Shown here piece after piece: positions 7,448 through 16,002 of a DNA stretch of 48,200 nucleotides. The notes beneath the pieces were generated by a model. That model worked only from the letters and a program-made list of their open reading frames with translations. It was not told where the DNA came from and ran no database searches. The DNA comes from an uncultured Bacilli bacterium (GTDB lineage Bacteria > Bacillota_I > Bacilli_A > RF39 > UBA660): contig CALVRZ010000008.1 of assembly GCA_944358875.1 (NCBI GenBank), positions 1-48,200 of the forward strand, written 5' to 3'. The stretch's first letter is position 1. Every line of letters begins with the position of its first letter. A program made the position numbers and the translations under genes.

Positions 7448-8326
7448 ATTTTCTTCATCTAAACTTATTTGAACACTATAGTTTAAGCCATGACTAACAT
7501 TTATAATATAATTTATACCATTATTATCTATATATCTGTAGCTATTACCACTTTTAGAATATTTTTCTACTTTTGTACTATAAATGGTTTCAATATTACT
7601 ATTAACATATTCATAAAAATTGTTGTATTCTGGAAAATAATCATCAATGGTACTTGTATCTAGTTTTTTATATGCTTCCTCGGGGTCATTAATTGTTGTT
7701 TGAATAAAATCATTAAAATAAAGTACTGCTAAATTATAGGAACTTAAATTTAATTGAGTAAATTTATTATCATCATTGGTACTTATTTCTTTAAATTGAA
7801 ATTGGCTAGATTCTAAAGCTTCATTATATGTATTTTTATTAATTGGTTCTATACTATATGTTAAACTATTTAAGTCATAATTTAAAACAAAATATTTTTC
7901 TTCGGTTATAGTACTTGGTTCATCAAACATATTTACATATAAATAACCATGGATGTAGTATTTGTATAAATTTTTATCACTTACAACATATGTATCGTGT
8001 GATTTAAAAGTGGTATTTTGATAATCTTCTTGGAAATAGTTAATTATATTATTGGTGGTTAAATTGTTTTGTTCAATATATTCTTTATCCAAGATATTTA
8101 TTAACTTGGTCGGTTCGTTATTATTTACATATTCACATATTTTATTTATGTTTTCGGATACGGAAAAAAACATTGAACTATCATTTAATTCTTCTATTTC
8201 TAGATACTCAGTTGATTCAACTCTTTCTGTTTCCTGTTGATTGAAAAAGTAAAAGATACCAACAATAATTGCTAAAATTATTATTAAGACAATTATTGTT
8301 ATTTTATTTTCTTTAAATTTAAGCAT
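7442..8326 (-). CDS. Membrane-anchored protein, possibly VirB8/TcpC-like
   Basis: 294 aa. It has a short basic cytosolic start, one membrane helix (about 9-29) and an outside domain of about 260 residues. The outside part appears to be two units of about 110 residues (about 55-160 and 190-290). Each has an early helical stretch (NKICEYVNNNEPTKLINIL; NLAVLYFNDFIQTTINDPEEAYKKL) and a later strand-rich stretch (TYVVSDKNLYKYYIHGYLYV; YRYIDNNGINYIINVSHGLNYSVQISL). That is the layout of the tandem NTF2-like domains of VirB8/TcpC proteins in Gram-positive type IV systems. No sequence motif proves it; the assignment rests on topology and on position between the wall hydrolase and virD4. Confidence 0.55.
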   Translation of the reverse strand: MLKFKENKITIIVLIIILAIIVGIFYFFNQQETERVESTEYLEIEELNDSSMFFSVSENINKICEYVNNNEPTKLINILDKEYIEQNNLTTNNIINYFQEDYQNTTFKSHDTYVVSDKNLYKYYIHGYLYVNMFDEPSTITEEKYFVLNYDLNSLTYSIEPINKNTYNEALESSQFQFKEISTNDDNKFTQLNLSSYNLAVLYFNDFIQTTINDPEEAYKKLDTSTIDDYFPEYNNFYEYVNSNIETIYSTKVEKYSKSGNSYRYIDNNGINYIINVSHGLNYSVQISLDEENN

Positions 8327-8344
8327 ATTTACCTCCTCGTATAG

Positions 8345-9682
8345 TTATGAGTTCAATTGATAATTACCATTATGGAATAGTTCCCATTCAGCAGCTCTTC
8401 TTCTTGCTAATCCTAGAGAATACTGGCCATTACTGGTAACAGGTTTACTCATATAATTCTCATATAGGGCTTGGGTGTTTCCATATGTTCGATAATTTGA
8501 TGGAAAACTATTGATATTACCAACATTATAAATACGACTAACTAAGGCATCAACTTGATAATCTTCTAAAGTTATATTGTTTTGGGCTAAAAATGACTCT
8601 GTTGTTTCACGCCAAGCGGCAATTACTTCTTCTTCAACAGCGTCGACAATGGATTTTTCGATAGCACTTCCTGATGATAAGGTACTTACATCAACACCAT
8701 GTCTAGCAAATTCTTCCGCATCATATCTTAGTGTAAGTCCATAACCAACAGTCAATGTTCCATAACCATCATCGGCGACGATATAGTGGGTAATATTACC
8801 ACTTGAATCAGTACGAACGGGGCCGTGTCCTTCCCAACTATGTAAAAACTCGATAAATTGTGAACTTGAGCTTGATGAGATAACTGGTCGTGGATTATCG
8901 GGAGATACATATGTTGTTGGATCAACGGCATAACTATTGGCATAGCCACCGACATCGATTTGAAAGTGTAAGTGGGTACCAGTAGAAGAACCACTGTTAC
9001 CCATCTTGCCAATAACTTGACCTTGAGTGACAGTCTCTCCTTCTTGGACCGTTATGCTATTTTGGGCTAAGTGACCATAAATGATATAGTTACCATCACT
9101 GGTTGTCATAATGATGTGGTTACCATAGCCACCTCCACAGCCATTGCCATAATATCCATTATCATCACAGCCGGTTGTAACGGAATAGATAGTACCACTG
9201 ACGGTTGCAATAATGTTATGGACACCTGGTCCTGAACCAGCTGAACCTATATCGATACCAGCATGTCCACGTCCACGCCATTCTTGATAGCCGAAGGAAG
9301 AGGTAATAATCGTCGAGGTGGGATCACCGGTAGCGAATTGAACACCATTTTTTGTTTCTATTTCAGATCCACCAATAGGCCACCAATAGGCAGTATTATC
9401 GTTTATGCCACTTAATTGACTTCCTGTAATAATACTTCCTTCACCTGGCCAATCAATATTAAAAATTTTACTATCATGGTCTAAGACATAAGCGATAGCG
9501 AGAAAAGCAATAAATAGTACTATAATTATTATTATGATAGGAGCAACAACTGCAGCAATTTTTATGTATAAAGATCTTTTAATCATACTTCCAACTACAT
9601 TAGTTGTTCCACCGACAATGCCGTTTTCTTTTATTTCTTCTTTGGCTTTATTGGCTCCAAATAAGCCTCTTAAAAATCTCAT
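8345..9682 (-). CDS. Membrane-anchored bifunctional wall hydrolase: M23 peptidase + GH24-like lysozyme
   Basis: 445 aa. It has a cytosolic start of about 38 residues, a membrane helix (about 42-67), then an M23 (LytM) endopeptidase domain. The zinc ligands are visible: H140-x3-D144 (GRGHAGIDIG), H204 (YGHL) and H237-x-H239 (THLHF). After a Ser-rich linker (269-275) comes a GH24-type muramidase. Glu284 lies in HSWEG, and DDGYGTLTVGYG (about 304-315) matches the Glu...Asp...Thr arrangement of T4 lysozyme. Gram-positive secretion systems use such VirB1-like hydrolases to open a local hole in peptidoglycan. The membrane anchor and the place between virB4 and the VirB8-like gene fit that role. Carrying both a glycan-cleaving and a peptide-cleaving domain means it could remove a whole mesh unit. 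Confidence 0.88.
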   Translation of the reverse strand: MRFLRGLFGANKAKEEIKENGIVGGTTNVVGSMIKRSLYIKIAAVVAPIIIIIIVLFIAFLAIAYVLDHDSKIFNIDWPGEGSIITGSQLSGINDNTAYWWPIGGSEIETKNGVQFATGDPTSTIITSSFGYQEWRGRGHAGIDIGSAGSGPGVHNIIATVSGTIYSVTTGCDDNGYYGNGCGGGYGNHIIMTTSDGNYIIYGHLAQNSITVQEGETVTQGQVIGKMGNSGSSTGTHLHFQIDVGGYANSYAVDPTTYVSPDNPRPVISSSSSSQFIEFLHSWEGHGPVRTDSSGNITHYIVADDGYGTLTVGYGLTLRYDAEEFARHGVDVSTLSSGSAIEKSIVDAVEEEVIAAWRETTESFLAQNNITLEDYQVDALVSRIYNVGNINSFPSNYRTYGNTQALYENYMSKPVTSNGQYSLGLARRRAAEWELFHNGNYQLNS

Positions 9683-9706
9683 GTGTTACCACCACCAAAA
9701 CTTATT

Positions 9707-11491
9707 CTATAGTCCGCCTCCACTACCAAATGATTCTAATTCTTCTTCCGTTACGATGACGTTAATCTGCATTCTTCTATTTCCACATACAAACAAAGCA
9801 TCACCTTGACTGTATCTTTTAATACTTTCTTTTTCATTATCATTCAAGTCTATTAATTGACTTAAATCCTCTACTGCTTGTTTCTTAAGTCCCATTACTA
9901 GGTAATATGATGCATTATCAAAGATAGCTTTACCATGCATAAGAATTCCTTCACCAACAAAGTCTGATGGTTGTTGGGTAATGATAATTGTTCCTGTATT
10001 GTATTTTCTAGCACGACGTTGGACTTGAGCTAAGAACTCAGCACCTAATTCATTTTTAGCTCCAAGTAAGACATGGGCTTCATCAACTGATAAAACAGTA
10101 TTAACATTGGGATTTAGACATAGTCCCCAAGCATATTTTAAAACATTAAATAATAAGGCATTACGAATATTGGCATCTGAATTCATTAATTCTTTGATGT
10201 TAAAGACAATAAAATCAGTATTAGGATTAATAGTTGTATGACCATTGAAGTAGTATTTTAATTCTCTTATCAATGGACGTAATTTTAATTCTAATCTTTC
10301 CATAACATCTCTTTCTCTAGTTTTTTCAGTCATGGATGTTAGTCTACCATTAACGGTTGCATATACATCTTGGAAAATTGGAAAATCTTTGGATGCAAAA
10401 CGAGAAAAATCAGTGTTGAAATCAATACCAAAACGTTTATATGTATCTTGAAGAACTTCAATAAATAGATTTAAGACATCTTCTTCAATATCAGGTGAAT
10501 AATATTTCATAAAGGCTTTTAAAGTTTGAATAGTCTTATTTAAAACAGTGTATCCTAATCCTTGTTTTATTTCTTCTTCATCAGCATCAATAACTACTTC
10601 AAGAGGATTAACCATACCAAATTCGCCACCTTTACCAAGGTCAATAACTGTTCCACCATACATAGTAGTCATTTCGCTAATTTCACCTTCAGGATCGACA
10701 GCAACAATTTGGTAACCATTTCTGATATGACTTCTCAACATTAGTTTAGCAGCAGTTGATTTACCTGAACCTGATGTACCAAGGATAATCATATTAGCAT
10801 TATTACGATTGTTTTCTTTTTTTACTTGGTATAAAAATTGGTTGAATAAAACAACACCACCAGAGAAATCAACACCTAATAATGTTGATAAGCCTTCATC
10901 TTTAATACTATCAAAGATAAAAGGATACATAGCGGCCATGGTTGGGGATGGCATTGGTGTACCAATACGCATCTCAATGCTTTGATTAGGGAAAATTGGT
11001 AAAATTGATTTTAAAACTTTCTCTTGTTCAAAACGTAGAGGTATTGCTCTTAATTCCATAGCATCTAAGTAATTTTTTAAATTTACCTTTTTCATTTCCA
11101 ATTCTTCTTTAGTGTCTGCTGTTATCATAATGTGTAACTGGAAATCAAATGTTTTGGATTGTGATGCAGTAAATTGTTGAATGAAGTATTCTAATGATTC
11201 AACATCTTGACGGATTCTTTCTTGAATGGTTCTGTCTCTTTCATCTTGATATCTTGCTTTTAAATCAGCAATTTCTTTATTTAACATTTTGGCTAAAACA
11301 CTAAATGGTAAAGGAATATGTTTAATTACTAGTTTGACACCAGACATATTAGTTATATTGGCTAAGTAGCCTGGACTTATAAATCTTGGATATGATATAG
11401 CTGTTAAGATGGTTGCGTACTTATCACTAATAACAAAATCAGAGGCATTGAACTGTAAACCTTTTGGGGCTATTTGGGATTTAAAATTCAT
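9707..11491 (-). CDS. virB4: VirB4-type ATPase, C-terminal part of a split gene
   Basis: 594 aa. About 200 residues of VirB4 middle region precede the ATPase core. Walker A is GTSGSGKST (238-246), and IVAVDPEGEISEM follows. Walker B is VLSVDEAHVLL (about 465-475), followed by RRARKYNTGTIIITQQPSDF, the signature of VirB4/TraC/TrbE. VirB4 powers assembly of the channel and pilus at the inner membrane face. Usual Gram-positive VirB4 proteins are about 700-850 aa. Here the usual N-terminal domain is on the preceding ORF, whose TAA stop overlaps this ATG (TAATG), so both halves are translated in step from one message. The summed length, 785-793 aa, equals a normal VirB4. Confidence 0.93.
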   Translation of the reverse strand: MNFKSQIAPKGLQFNASDFVISDKYATILTAISYPRFISPGYLANITNMSGVKLVIKHIPLPFSVLAKMLNKEIADLKARYQDERDRTIQERIRQDVESLEYFIQQFTASQSKTFDFQLHIMITADTKEELEMKKVNLKNYLDAMELRAIPLRFEQEKVLKSILPIFPNQSIEMRIGTPMPSPTMAAMYPFIFDSIKDEGLSTLLGVDFSGGVVLFNQFLYQVKKENNRNNANMIILGTSGSGKSTAAKLMLRSHIRNGYQIVAVDPEGEISEMTTMYGGTVIDLGKGGEFGMVNPLEVVIDADEEEIKQGLGYTVLNKTIQTLKAFMKYYSPDIEEDVLNLFIEVLQDTYKRFGIDFNTDFSRFASKDFPIFQDVYATVNGRLTSMTEKTRERDVMERLELKLRPLIRELKYYFNGHTTINPNTDFIVFNIKELMNSDANIRNALLFNVLKYAWGLCLNPNVNTVLSVDEAHVLLGAKNELGAEFLAQVQRRARKYNTGTIIITQQPSDFVGEGILMHGKAIFDNASYYLVMGLKKQAVEDLSQLIDLNDNEKESIKRYSQGDALFVCGNRRMQINVIVTEEELESFGSGGGL

Positions 11492-12066
11492 TAGGAAATC
11501 ACCGTCCCAAACTCGGTTGTCATACCACCATTTAAGAAGTTATCAAGAATAACCCTTAGGTCTTGATTTGATGTTTGAGCTGAATCAAGACCACTGTTGG
11601 CTAAACCTGTTATTAGTGTTCTTAAATTTTTTTGAATCATATCGGGATCTTTTTCTCTGAAGAGAATATAATATTCGGTATCAGTAACATTATTATCCAT
11701 AAACATATTTGCTTTATTGATATCTTGAACAATCATTTTACGAATGACAGGACTTTGAGCTTGATTGTAAAGTAATTGTAATCTTGCTAAATAACCGGAG
11801 ATGTCAACAGGACGATCGGCCGCGATTAACCAAAATTCGAAATCAATACTATTATAGAAATTTTTTAAAGCAATAATAATTGAATCTTGCGTACTTTGTT
11901 CTAGGATAAAAATATTTCTAGGTCTAATTTTAACACCAGTTACTTTCATATTATTATCTAGAACAATAGTACCATTGGAAATAGCTTTAACAGGAATCCA
12001 ATTTTCAGTATATTTAGAACTAGTATTATTGTCTACGTTTTTTGTCTTCGTTTGCGAATTGTTCAT
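11491..12066 (-). CDS. VirB4 N-terminal domain encoded separately
   Basis: 191 aa from the ATG at 12066. An in-frame ATG at 12090 would add eight residues and enlarge the overlap with the upstream gene to 65 bp; both starts have weak ribosome-binding sites, so the start is uncertain. A disordered Asn/Thr/Lys start is followed by ENWIPVKAISNGTIVLDNN, the usual opening of VirB4/TrbE N-terminal domains, then IFILEQSTQDSIIIALKNF and a helical arm (SGYLARLQLLYNQAQSPVIRK). There is no P-loop. It ends in a TAATG overlap with the ATPase gene. I infer that the two products pair to rebuild VirB4. A sequencing frameshift is less likely, because the ATPase gene has its own ATG exactly at the junction. 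Confidence 0.75.
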   Translation of the reverse strand: MNNSQTKTKNVDNNTSSKYTENWIPVKAISNGTIVLDNNMKVTGVKIRPRNIFILEQSTQDSIIIALKNFYNSIDFEFWLIAADRPVDISGYLARLQLLYNQAQSPVIRKMIVQDINKANMFMDNNVTDTEYYILFREKDPDMIQKNLRTLITGLANSGLDSAQTSNQDLRVILDNFLNGGMTTEFGTVIS

Positions 12067-12358
12067 AGAAACACCAACCTTTCCATACATATTTTCTTCT
12101 TTCAGAATAGAAATTAATTATACTCTGTATTGCTACTAGAACATTATGATAATTGGGAATGGGTACAACCAAGAAACCAGTTATACCGGCAGGTAGGCAA
12201 CTTAGAATGACTAACCACGTATTTGCTGTTGGTACTAAAGCTAACATGATTAGTGAAATTACGACACCCGTTCCAAATAATATTAAATCAAAAGGTCGAA
12301 AGAGATTTAATATTAATGTTCCTTTTTTGGCATTAGCAGGTACTAAATATCCATTCAT
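12026..12358 (-). CDS. PrgI/VirB3-like small membrane protein
   Basis: 110 aa, ATG 12358 after GGAGTG. A short N-terminal stretch (MNGYLVPANAKKGTLILNLFRPFDLILF) leads into two adjacent membrane helices (about 26-44 and 47-66). Then come VPIPNYHNVLVAIQSIINFYSERRKY and a basic tail. This hairpin topology, the N-x-x-x-(V/L)...Y pattern after helix 2 and the place directly before virB4 are typical of PrgI-family proteins, the Gram-positive counterpart of VirB3, which attach VirB4 to the membrane. Its 3' end overlaps the next gene by at least 41 bp, so the two are probably co-translated. Confidence 0.75.
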   Translation of the reverse strand: MNGYLVPANAKKGTLILNLFRPFDLILFGTGVVISLIMLALVPTANTWLVILSCLPAGITGFLVVPIPNYHNVLVAIQSIINFYSERRKYVWKGWCFYEQFANEDKKRRQ

Positions 12359-12379
12359 TTAGCATCACACTCCTTTTTA

Positions 12380-14260
12380 TTATTTATCTTTTTTAGGTAT
12401 TGATCCTTCAAGTTGTCCTTTTCTTTTCTTGTCAGCTGCTTGTGCATCCATTAAATTTCCAACGTTGGTTATGTTGCTTTCAAAACCAGCAAATTCATCA
12501 GCATTTGCTACGCCTAATGCACTTAGCATATTATTGTATTCAATGATATCTGGATTACCAGTTATTTGAGAACGATACATCGCATCTGCCTGTAATTGAG
12601 TTTGAGTTGTTCCTTTGGCACTTAATGCTCTGTTTAAATAATCGTTATAATCGGCAATGTTATTATTTCTTTCAAAGTTACCAGTTCCTATATTAAATGA
12701 GAATGCAGATTTTAGAGTTTCGTGAGTATTCATAAGGTCACGCATTTGTTGTAAACCTGATTCAATAGCACTTTGTCTATTAGCCATATTATTTTCAATT
12801 TCTTTAATTTCACCACCAATAACACCACTAGCACCGAATTTTTGACGTTGTCCAGTGGTTTGAGCAAATTGATCTTTTAATTTATCGCCCCAGCCATATT
12901 TCATACCAAAGCTTGGATCACGTTGATTACGTGCCATACTAGCTCCTTGGACACCACTTAAGCCAGATTTGCCTATACCAAAAAGTCCACCTTTAACGCC
13001 GTTTTGAAATCCTGCTTTAGCACCACGTAGTCCACCACTTACAGCACCACTTAAACTACTTCTTATTGTTCTAAATAATCCACGGTCGTTTTTGTATCCA
13101 TATACAGCATTTCCTACTGCAGCTCCAGCTGCTCCTAAAGCTGCAGCCCCAGCTGCTCCAACTGCTCCTGTTACAAAGCCAAAGCCTGCCATTTCCTTTA
13201 ATTTTGCACCTACACCAAGACCAAAGCCAATTGATCCTAATGATTTAGGGAATAGTTCTCCAAGTAATTTAGGTGCTTGCTTTGCAAACATTAAGATACT
13301 TAAAATTAATACTAGTTTCATACTTAATCCTCTATCTGGACCGAGATCAATGTCATTTAAACTTTGGATTAGGTAGACAGCAAAGAAAATAATAGCTAGT
13401 CTTAGAAAAACATCAACATAGGTAGTTATACACATTTTAACCCATTTATTAAAGGCTGTTTCATCTTTTGGAGATAGATATGATAATAGGGGAATTGGTG
13501 CAATAATTTGAAGAAAAGCTAACTGAACGGTTCTTACACCAACAGATAATATATATGAAATCATTATATATAACATAAATATACCAACAGCAATTGCTGT
13601 CCACCCATCAAATTCAATAATATAATTATCATTATCGTCTGTTTCATTAACCATATCGGATGCTTTGGCAAAAGTTACATCTGAATAATTTTCTGTTTTA
13701 ATAATCTGATAACATTCTTCAGCACTGCTACATCCTCCTATCGTATTTGATGACATGGATTCTGAATCTAAGTTTGGTGCTTCATTATCAGTATAAAATG
13801 AGAAAAAGGTGTCTGTAGCTAAATTATTACCAAAATTAGTAAAATCTTCATCTTGGTTAGTGGTATTACTTCCTAGAATTATTTTATATATAACATTATC
13901 TTCCGCTACGACAATTCTTTGTAAATCTTTGGCTTCATCGAATATTACGTTAATAGTAGCAAATAAAACTAAAACAACAACGACTCTTGTAACTAGTTTT
14001 GTTGAGCCTTTAATGGCTTTGTCATCGGGATTAATTAAGGCTTGAATTAATGAAAAGCTTAATTTGAAGACCATAAATAGCGTTAATATTAATCCTACTC
14101 TTTGCGCTATTCCTTCAACAATATCACTATTTTCTAATAAATCCCAAGTAGCTATATCGATAAATAAACTATATAAAGTTGCTATTAGAGAATATATTGA
14201 TGTATTAATCATCATTAAAAAGGATCTTAATGCAGATAACATAGCTAATCCTATATTCAT
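12380..14260 (-). CDS. virB6: VirB6/TrbL-like polytopic membrane protein
   Basis: 626 aa. The first about 340 residues carry several membrane helices (about 10-35, 55-76, 88-108, 218-262, 275-305, 318-335). A soluble loop (about 115-215) has a Cys pair (GGCSSAEECYQ) and probably lies outside the cell. The block YILSVGVRTVQLAFLQIIAPIPLLSYL with nearby NKWVKMCITTYVDVFLRLAIIFF is the conserved core of VirB6/TrbL proteins, which form the membrane pore. After a Gly/Ala-rich segment (about 355-390, GAAGAAALGAAGAAVG) comes a long cytosolic tail with helices and a Lys-rich end. This order (pore first, soluble tail last) is common in Gram-positive VirB6. Located between the pilin-like genes and PrgI. 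Confidence 0.85.
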   Translation of the reverse strand: MNIGLAMLSALRSFLMMINTSIYSLIATLYSLFIDIATWDLLENSDIVEGIAQRVGLILTLFMVFKLSFSLIQALINPDDKAIKGSTKLVTRVVVVLVLFATINVIFDEAKDLQRIVVAEDNVIYKIILGSNTTNQDEDFTNFGNNLATDTFFSFYTDNEAPNLDSESMSSNTIGGCSSAEECYQIIKTENYSDVTFAKASDMVNETDDNDNYIIEFDGWTAIAVGIFMLYIMISYILSVGVRTVQLAFLQIIAPIPLLSYLSPKDETAFNKWVKMCITTYVDVFLRLAIIFFAVYLIQSLNDIDLGPDRGLSMKLVLILSILMFAKQAPKLLGELFPKSLGSIGFGLGVGAKLKEMAGFGFVTGAVGAAGAAALGAAGAAVGNAVYGYKNDRGLFRTIRSSLSGAVSGGLRGAKAGFQNGVKGGLFGIGKSGLSGVQGASMARNQRDPSFGMKYGWGDKLKDQFAQTTGQRQKFGASGVIGGEIKEIENNMANRQSAIESGLQQMRDLMNTHETLKSAFSFNIGTGNFERNNNIADYNDYLNRALSAKGTTQTQLQADAMYRSQITGNPDIIEYNNMLSALGVANADEFAGFESNITNVGNLMDAQAADKKRKGQLEGSIPKKDK

Positions 14261-14280
14261 AATTAATCCCTCCTTTCATA

Positions 14281-15486
14281 TTAAAGTGTACAACTATTTG
14301 ATACAACGTTTCCCCAAGCTGCATTTATGATATTTATTACTAGATTTAACAATGTTGGTACAAAGAAGATTGCAACAGCAATAAGAAGTCTTCTTATAAA
14401 TTTCTTTTGTGACTCCTTCATTTTATTTTCATCACTTGCAATAACAGCTTTAGCAAAATCAAGCATACCTAAAGCTATTACGGCAATTGGAATTAGAATT
14501 CTTATTATATTTAGATATGATTGCAATTTAGCCGTTAATGTTGGTCCTAATAATTCTTCACAACTATTAAAAGTTTGTGGATCATAATAGAAACCATTTA
14601 CTTCATTACGGTCAACAATATTAAATTCTCCCTTATCTGTTATGCTATTGCGGGTTCCATCATTGGTAATTTGATAGCCCCAGTTATTTATATTAACATC
14701 TGTACCGATGATAGCTTCCCAAATGTATACATCTGCCGTTTTATCTACCAATGCTAGAGATATCTCTGGACATTTCTCGGTTTTCTTAAATTCGCTTTCA
14801 AAATTTTCTTGACCTTTACCACCATTTGTTAGACATACACGATGTTGATTGTCAAATGTTTGAAAGCAACTATCGTCGACAGTTAGGCCAGAATCGCCAG
14901 TACCATCACTATCAGTGTCAACAAAATATCCTACGGTATTACGATTTGTCACATTGATAAAGAATGAGTATTTTTTATCTCCTAAATCCCAATTACTTAT
15001 TTGATTGTTATCAACTTGAATATTACTAATTGATTGAAAGCTATAGCTACATGACTTAAGATCACCATGTGGGTTATAGTCAGGATTTTGTTCACCATCA
15101 ACATATAATCCACATAACGCATTATATGCATTACTAGCTTCACCACAGTTACTTCCTTTATTTTGATAACATGAGCAGTAATCATCCCTTAAAAATTCAT
15201 AGCAATCTTTATTCAATGTACATTTTAGATCGTCATACGTTCTTATATCCCCCTCCACTAAAAATGAGTCTCTAGTTCCAGCTTGAAGACTATCTACAGT
15301 TATAATAGCATAGCCATCACCACCTCTTAAAGTACTAACTAATTGAACTAGATCACCAGTACTTAAGTTGCTTATATATTTATATTCTATAGAATACGTA
15401 TCAGCATTAGCGTTTTTTACTCCAATACAAAATACCATAATTGGTATTATTACTAAAATAATTTTTTTAATTATCTTTTTTTTCAT
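14281..15486 (-). CDS. Cys-rich exported protein with C-terminal VirB2/TrbC-like domain
   Basis: 401 aa from ATG 15486, chosen because AGAGGTG lies just before it; an ATG 45 nt upstream is in frame but lacks a site and would bury the signal peptide. Residues 1-29 are a signal peptide (KKKIIKKIILVIIPIMVFCIG...NANA, cleavage likely before DT). The outside part (30-300) is rich in Cys (e.g. CTLNKDCYEFLRDDYCSCYQ). The last about 95 residues have two helices around FAKAVIASDENKMKESQKKFIRRLLIAVAIFF, the pattern of TrbC/VirB2-like pilin domains in Firmicutes. The neighbouring 108-aa gene has the same domain alone. Such a fusion of an ectodomain with a pilin-like base is unusual and could be a tip or adhesin subunit. 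Cysteines suggest disulfides. Confidence 0.75.
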   Translation of the reverse strand: MKKKIIKKIILVIIPIMVFCIGVKNANADTYSIEYKYISNLSTGDLVQLVSTLRGGDGYAIITVDSLQAGTRDSFLVEGDIRTYDDLKCTLNKDCYEFLRDDYCSCYQNKGSNCGEASNAYNALCGLYVDGEQNPDYNPHGDLKSCSYSFQSISNIQVDNNQISNWDLGDKKYSFFINVTNRNTVGYFVDTDSDGTGDSGLTVDDSCFQTFDNQHRVCLTNGGKGQENFESEFKKTEKCPEISLALVDKTADVYIWEAIIGTDVNINNWGYQITNDGTRNSITDKGEFNIVDRNEVNGFYYDPQTFNSCEELLGPTLTAKLQSYLNIIRILIPIAVIALGMLDFAKAVIASDENKMKESQKKFIRRLLIAVAIFFVPTLLNLVINIINAAWGNVVSNSCTL

Positions 15487-15568
15487 AAGACACCTCTTAA
15501 CTAGATAGAGAGAATTTCTCAATATAACCATATTATATCATAATTTTGCATAATAACAAATAAGAAAT

Positions 15569-15596
15569 AAAAAAAAAGATATAATTTCTTATATCT
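15569..15596 (-). terminator. Terminator directly after the short pilin-like gene
   Basis: Minus strand AGATATAA (15596-15589) and TTATATCT (15584-15577) with a four-base loop, then nine T. It starts two bases after the stop codon of the 108-aa gene, so it probably lowers transcription of the downstream machine genes relative to the pilin. Confidence 0.8.
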
Positions 15597-15597
15597 C

Positions 15598-15924
15598 TTA
15601 GTATTTATCCCAACATGTGCGCCATGATGTTACATTACCTACGTCTTCATCTTCACTTGCTCCTGAAGAAACAAATAAATTAAATACTAATGTTACAATA
15701 GTTACAATGAAAAAGATGGCAACAGCATATATTGCTCTTTTGATTAGCATTGATTGGGCTTCTTTGATTTTCTTATCATCACTAGCTATAACGGCTTTTC
15801 CTAAGTCAATCATACCAAAGACAATTAGAACAATAGGGATACCAATTTGTAGGATTGGAATTAAACCATTTTTAACTAATTTGATGACAGGCGATAAATC
15901 GTTACAAATATCTAATATGTACAT
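15598..15924 (-). CDS. VirB2/TrbC-like pilin-type membrane protein
   Basis: 108 aa with two membrane helices. The first (about 22-44, LIPILQIGIPIVLIVFGMIDLGKAV) and the second (about 65-88, RAIYAVAIFFIVTIVTLVFNLF) are joined by the basic loop IASDDKKIKEAQSMLIK. This is the standard layout of Firmicutes VirB2/TrbC-like proteins and is closely similar to the C-terminal domain of the next gene (GKAVIASDDKKIKEAQ versus AKAVIASDENKMKESQ). There is no cleavable signal peptide. A consensus promoter stands directly upstream and a terminator directly downstream, as expected for a subunit needed in many copies. Disulfide candidates: Cys7 and a C-terminal TCW. Confidence 0.8.
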   Translation of the reverse strand: MYILDICNDLSPVIKLVKNGLIPILQIGIPIVLIVFGMIDLGKAVIASDDKKIKEAQSMLIKRAIYAVAIFFIVTIVTLVFNLFVSSGASEDEDVGNVTSWRTCWDKY

Positions 15925-15948
15925 ATTATTCCTCCTTTTATATACTTA

Positions 15949-15977
15949 AATATATAATATTTTTTATTATTTGTCAA
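15949..15977 (-). promoter_or_regulatory. Strong internal promoter dividing the Tad and T4SS halves
   Basis: Minus strand TTGACA (15977-15972), 17 bp, TATATT (15954-15949), then AGGAGG before the pilin-like gene. It lies in the only 78-bp gap of this part of the cluster. Confidence 0.75.
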
Positions 15978-16002
15978 TGTTTTTACAATATTTTACATTT
16001 TC

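Noticed and set aside
11491..11493. Frameshift error breaking virB4
   Set aside because: The downstream half has its own ATG exactly overlapping the stop, the same TAATG coupling seen at rpoB/rpoC, tadB/tadC and secE/nusG, so a true split is more likely.
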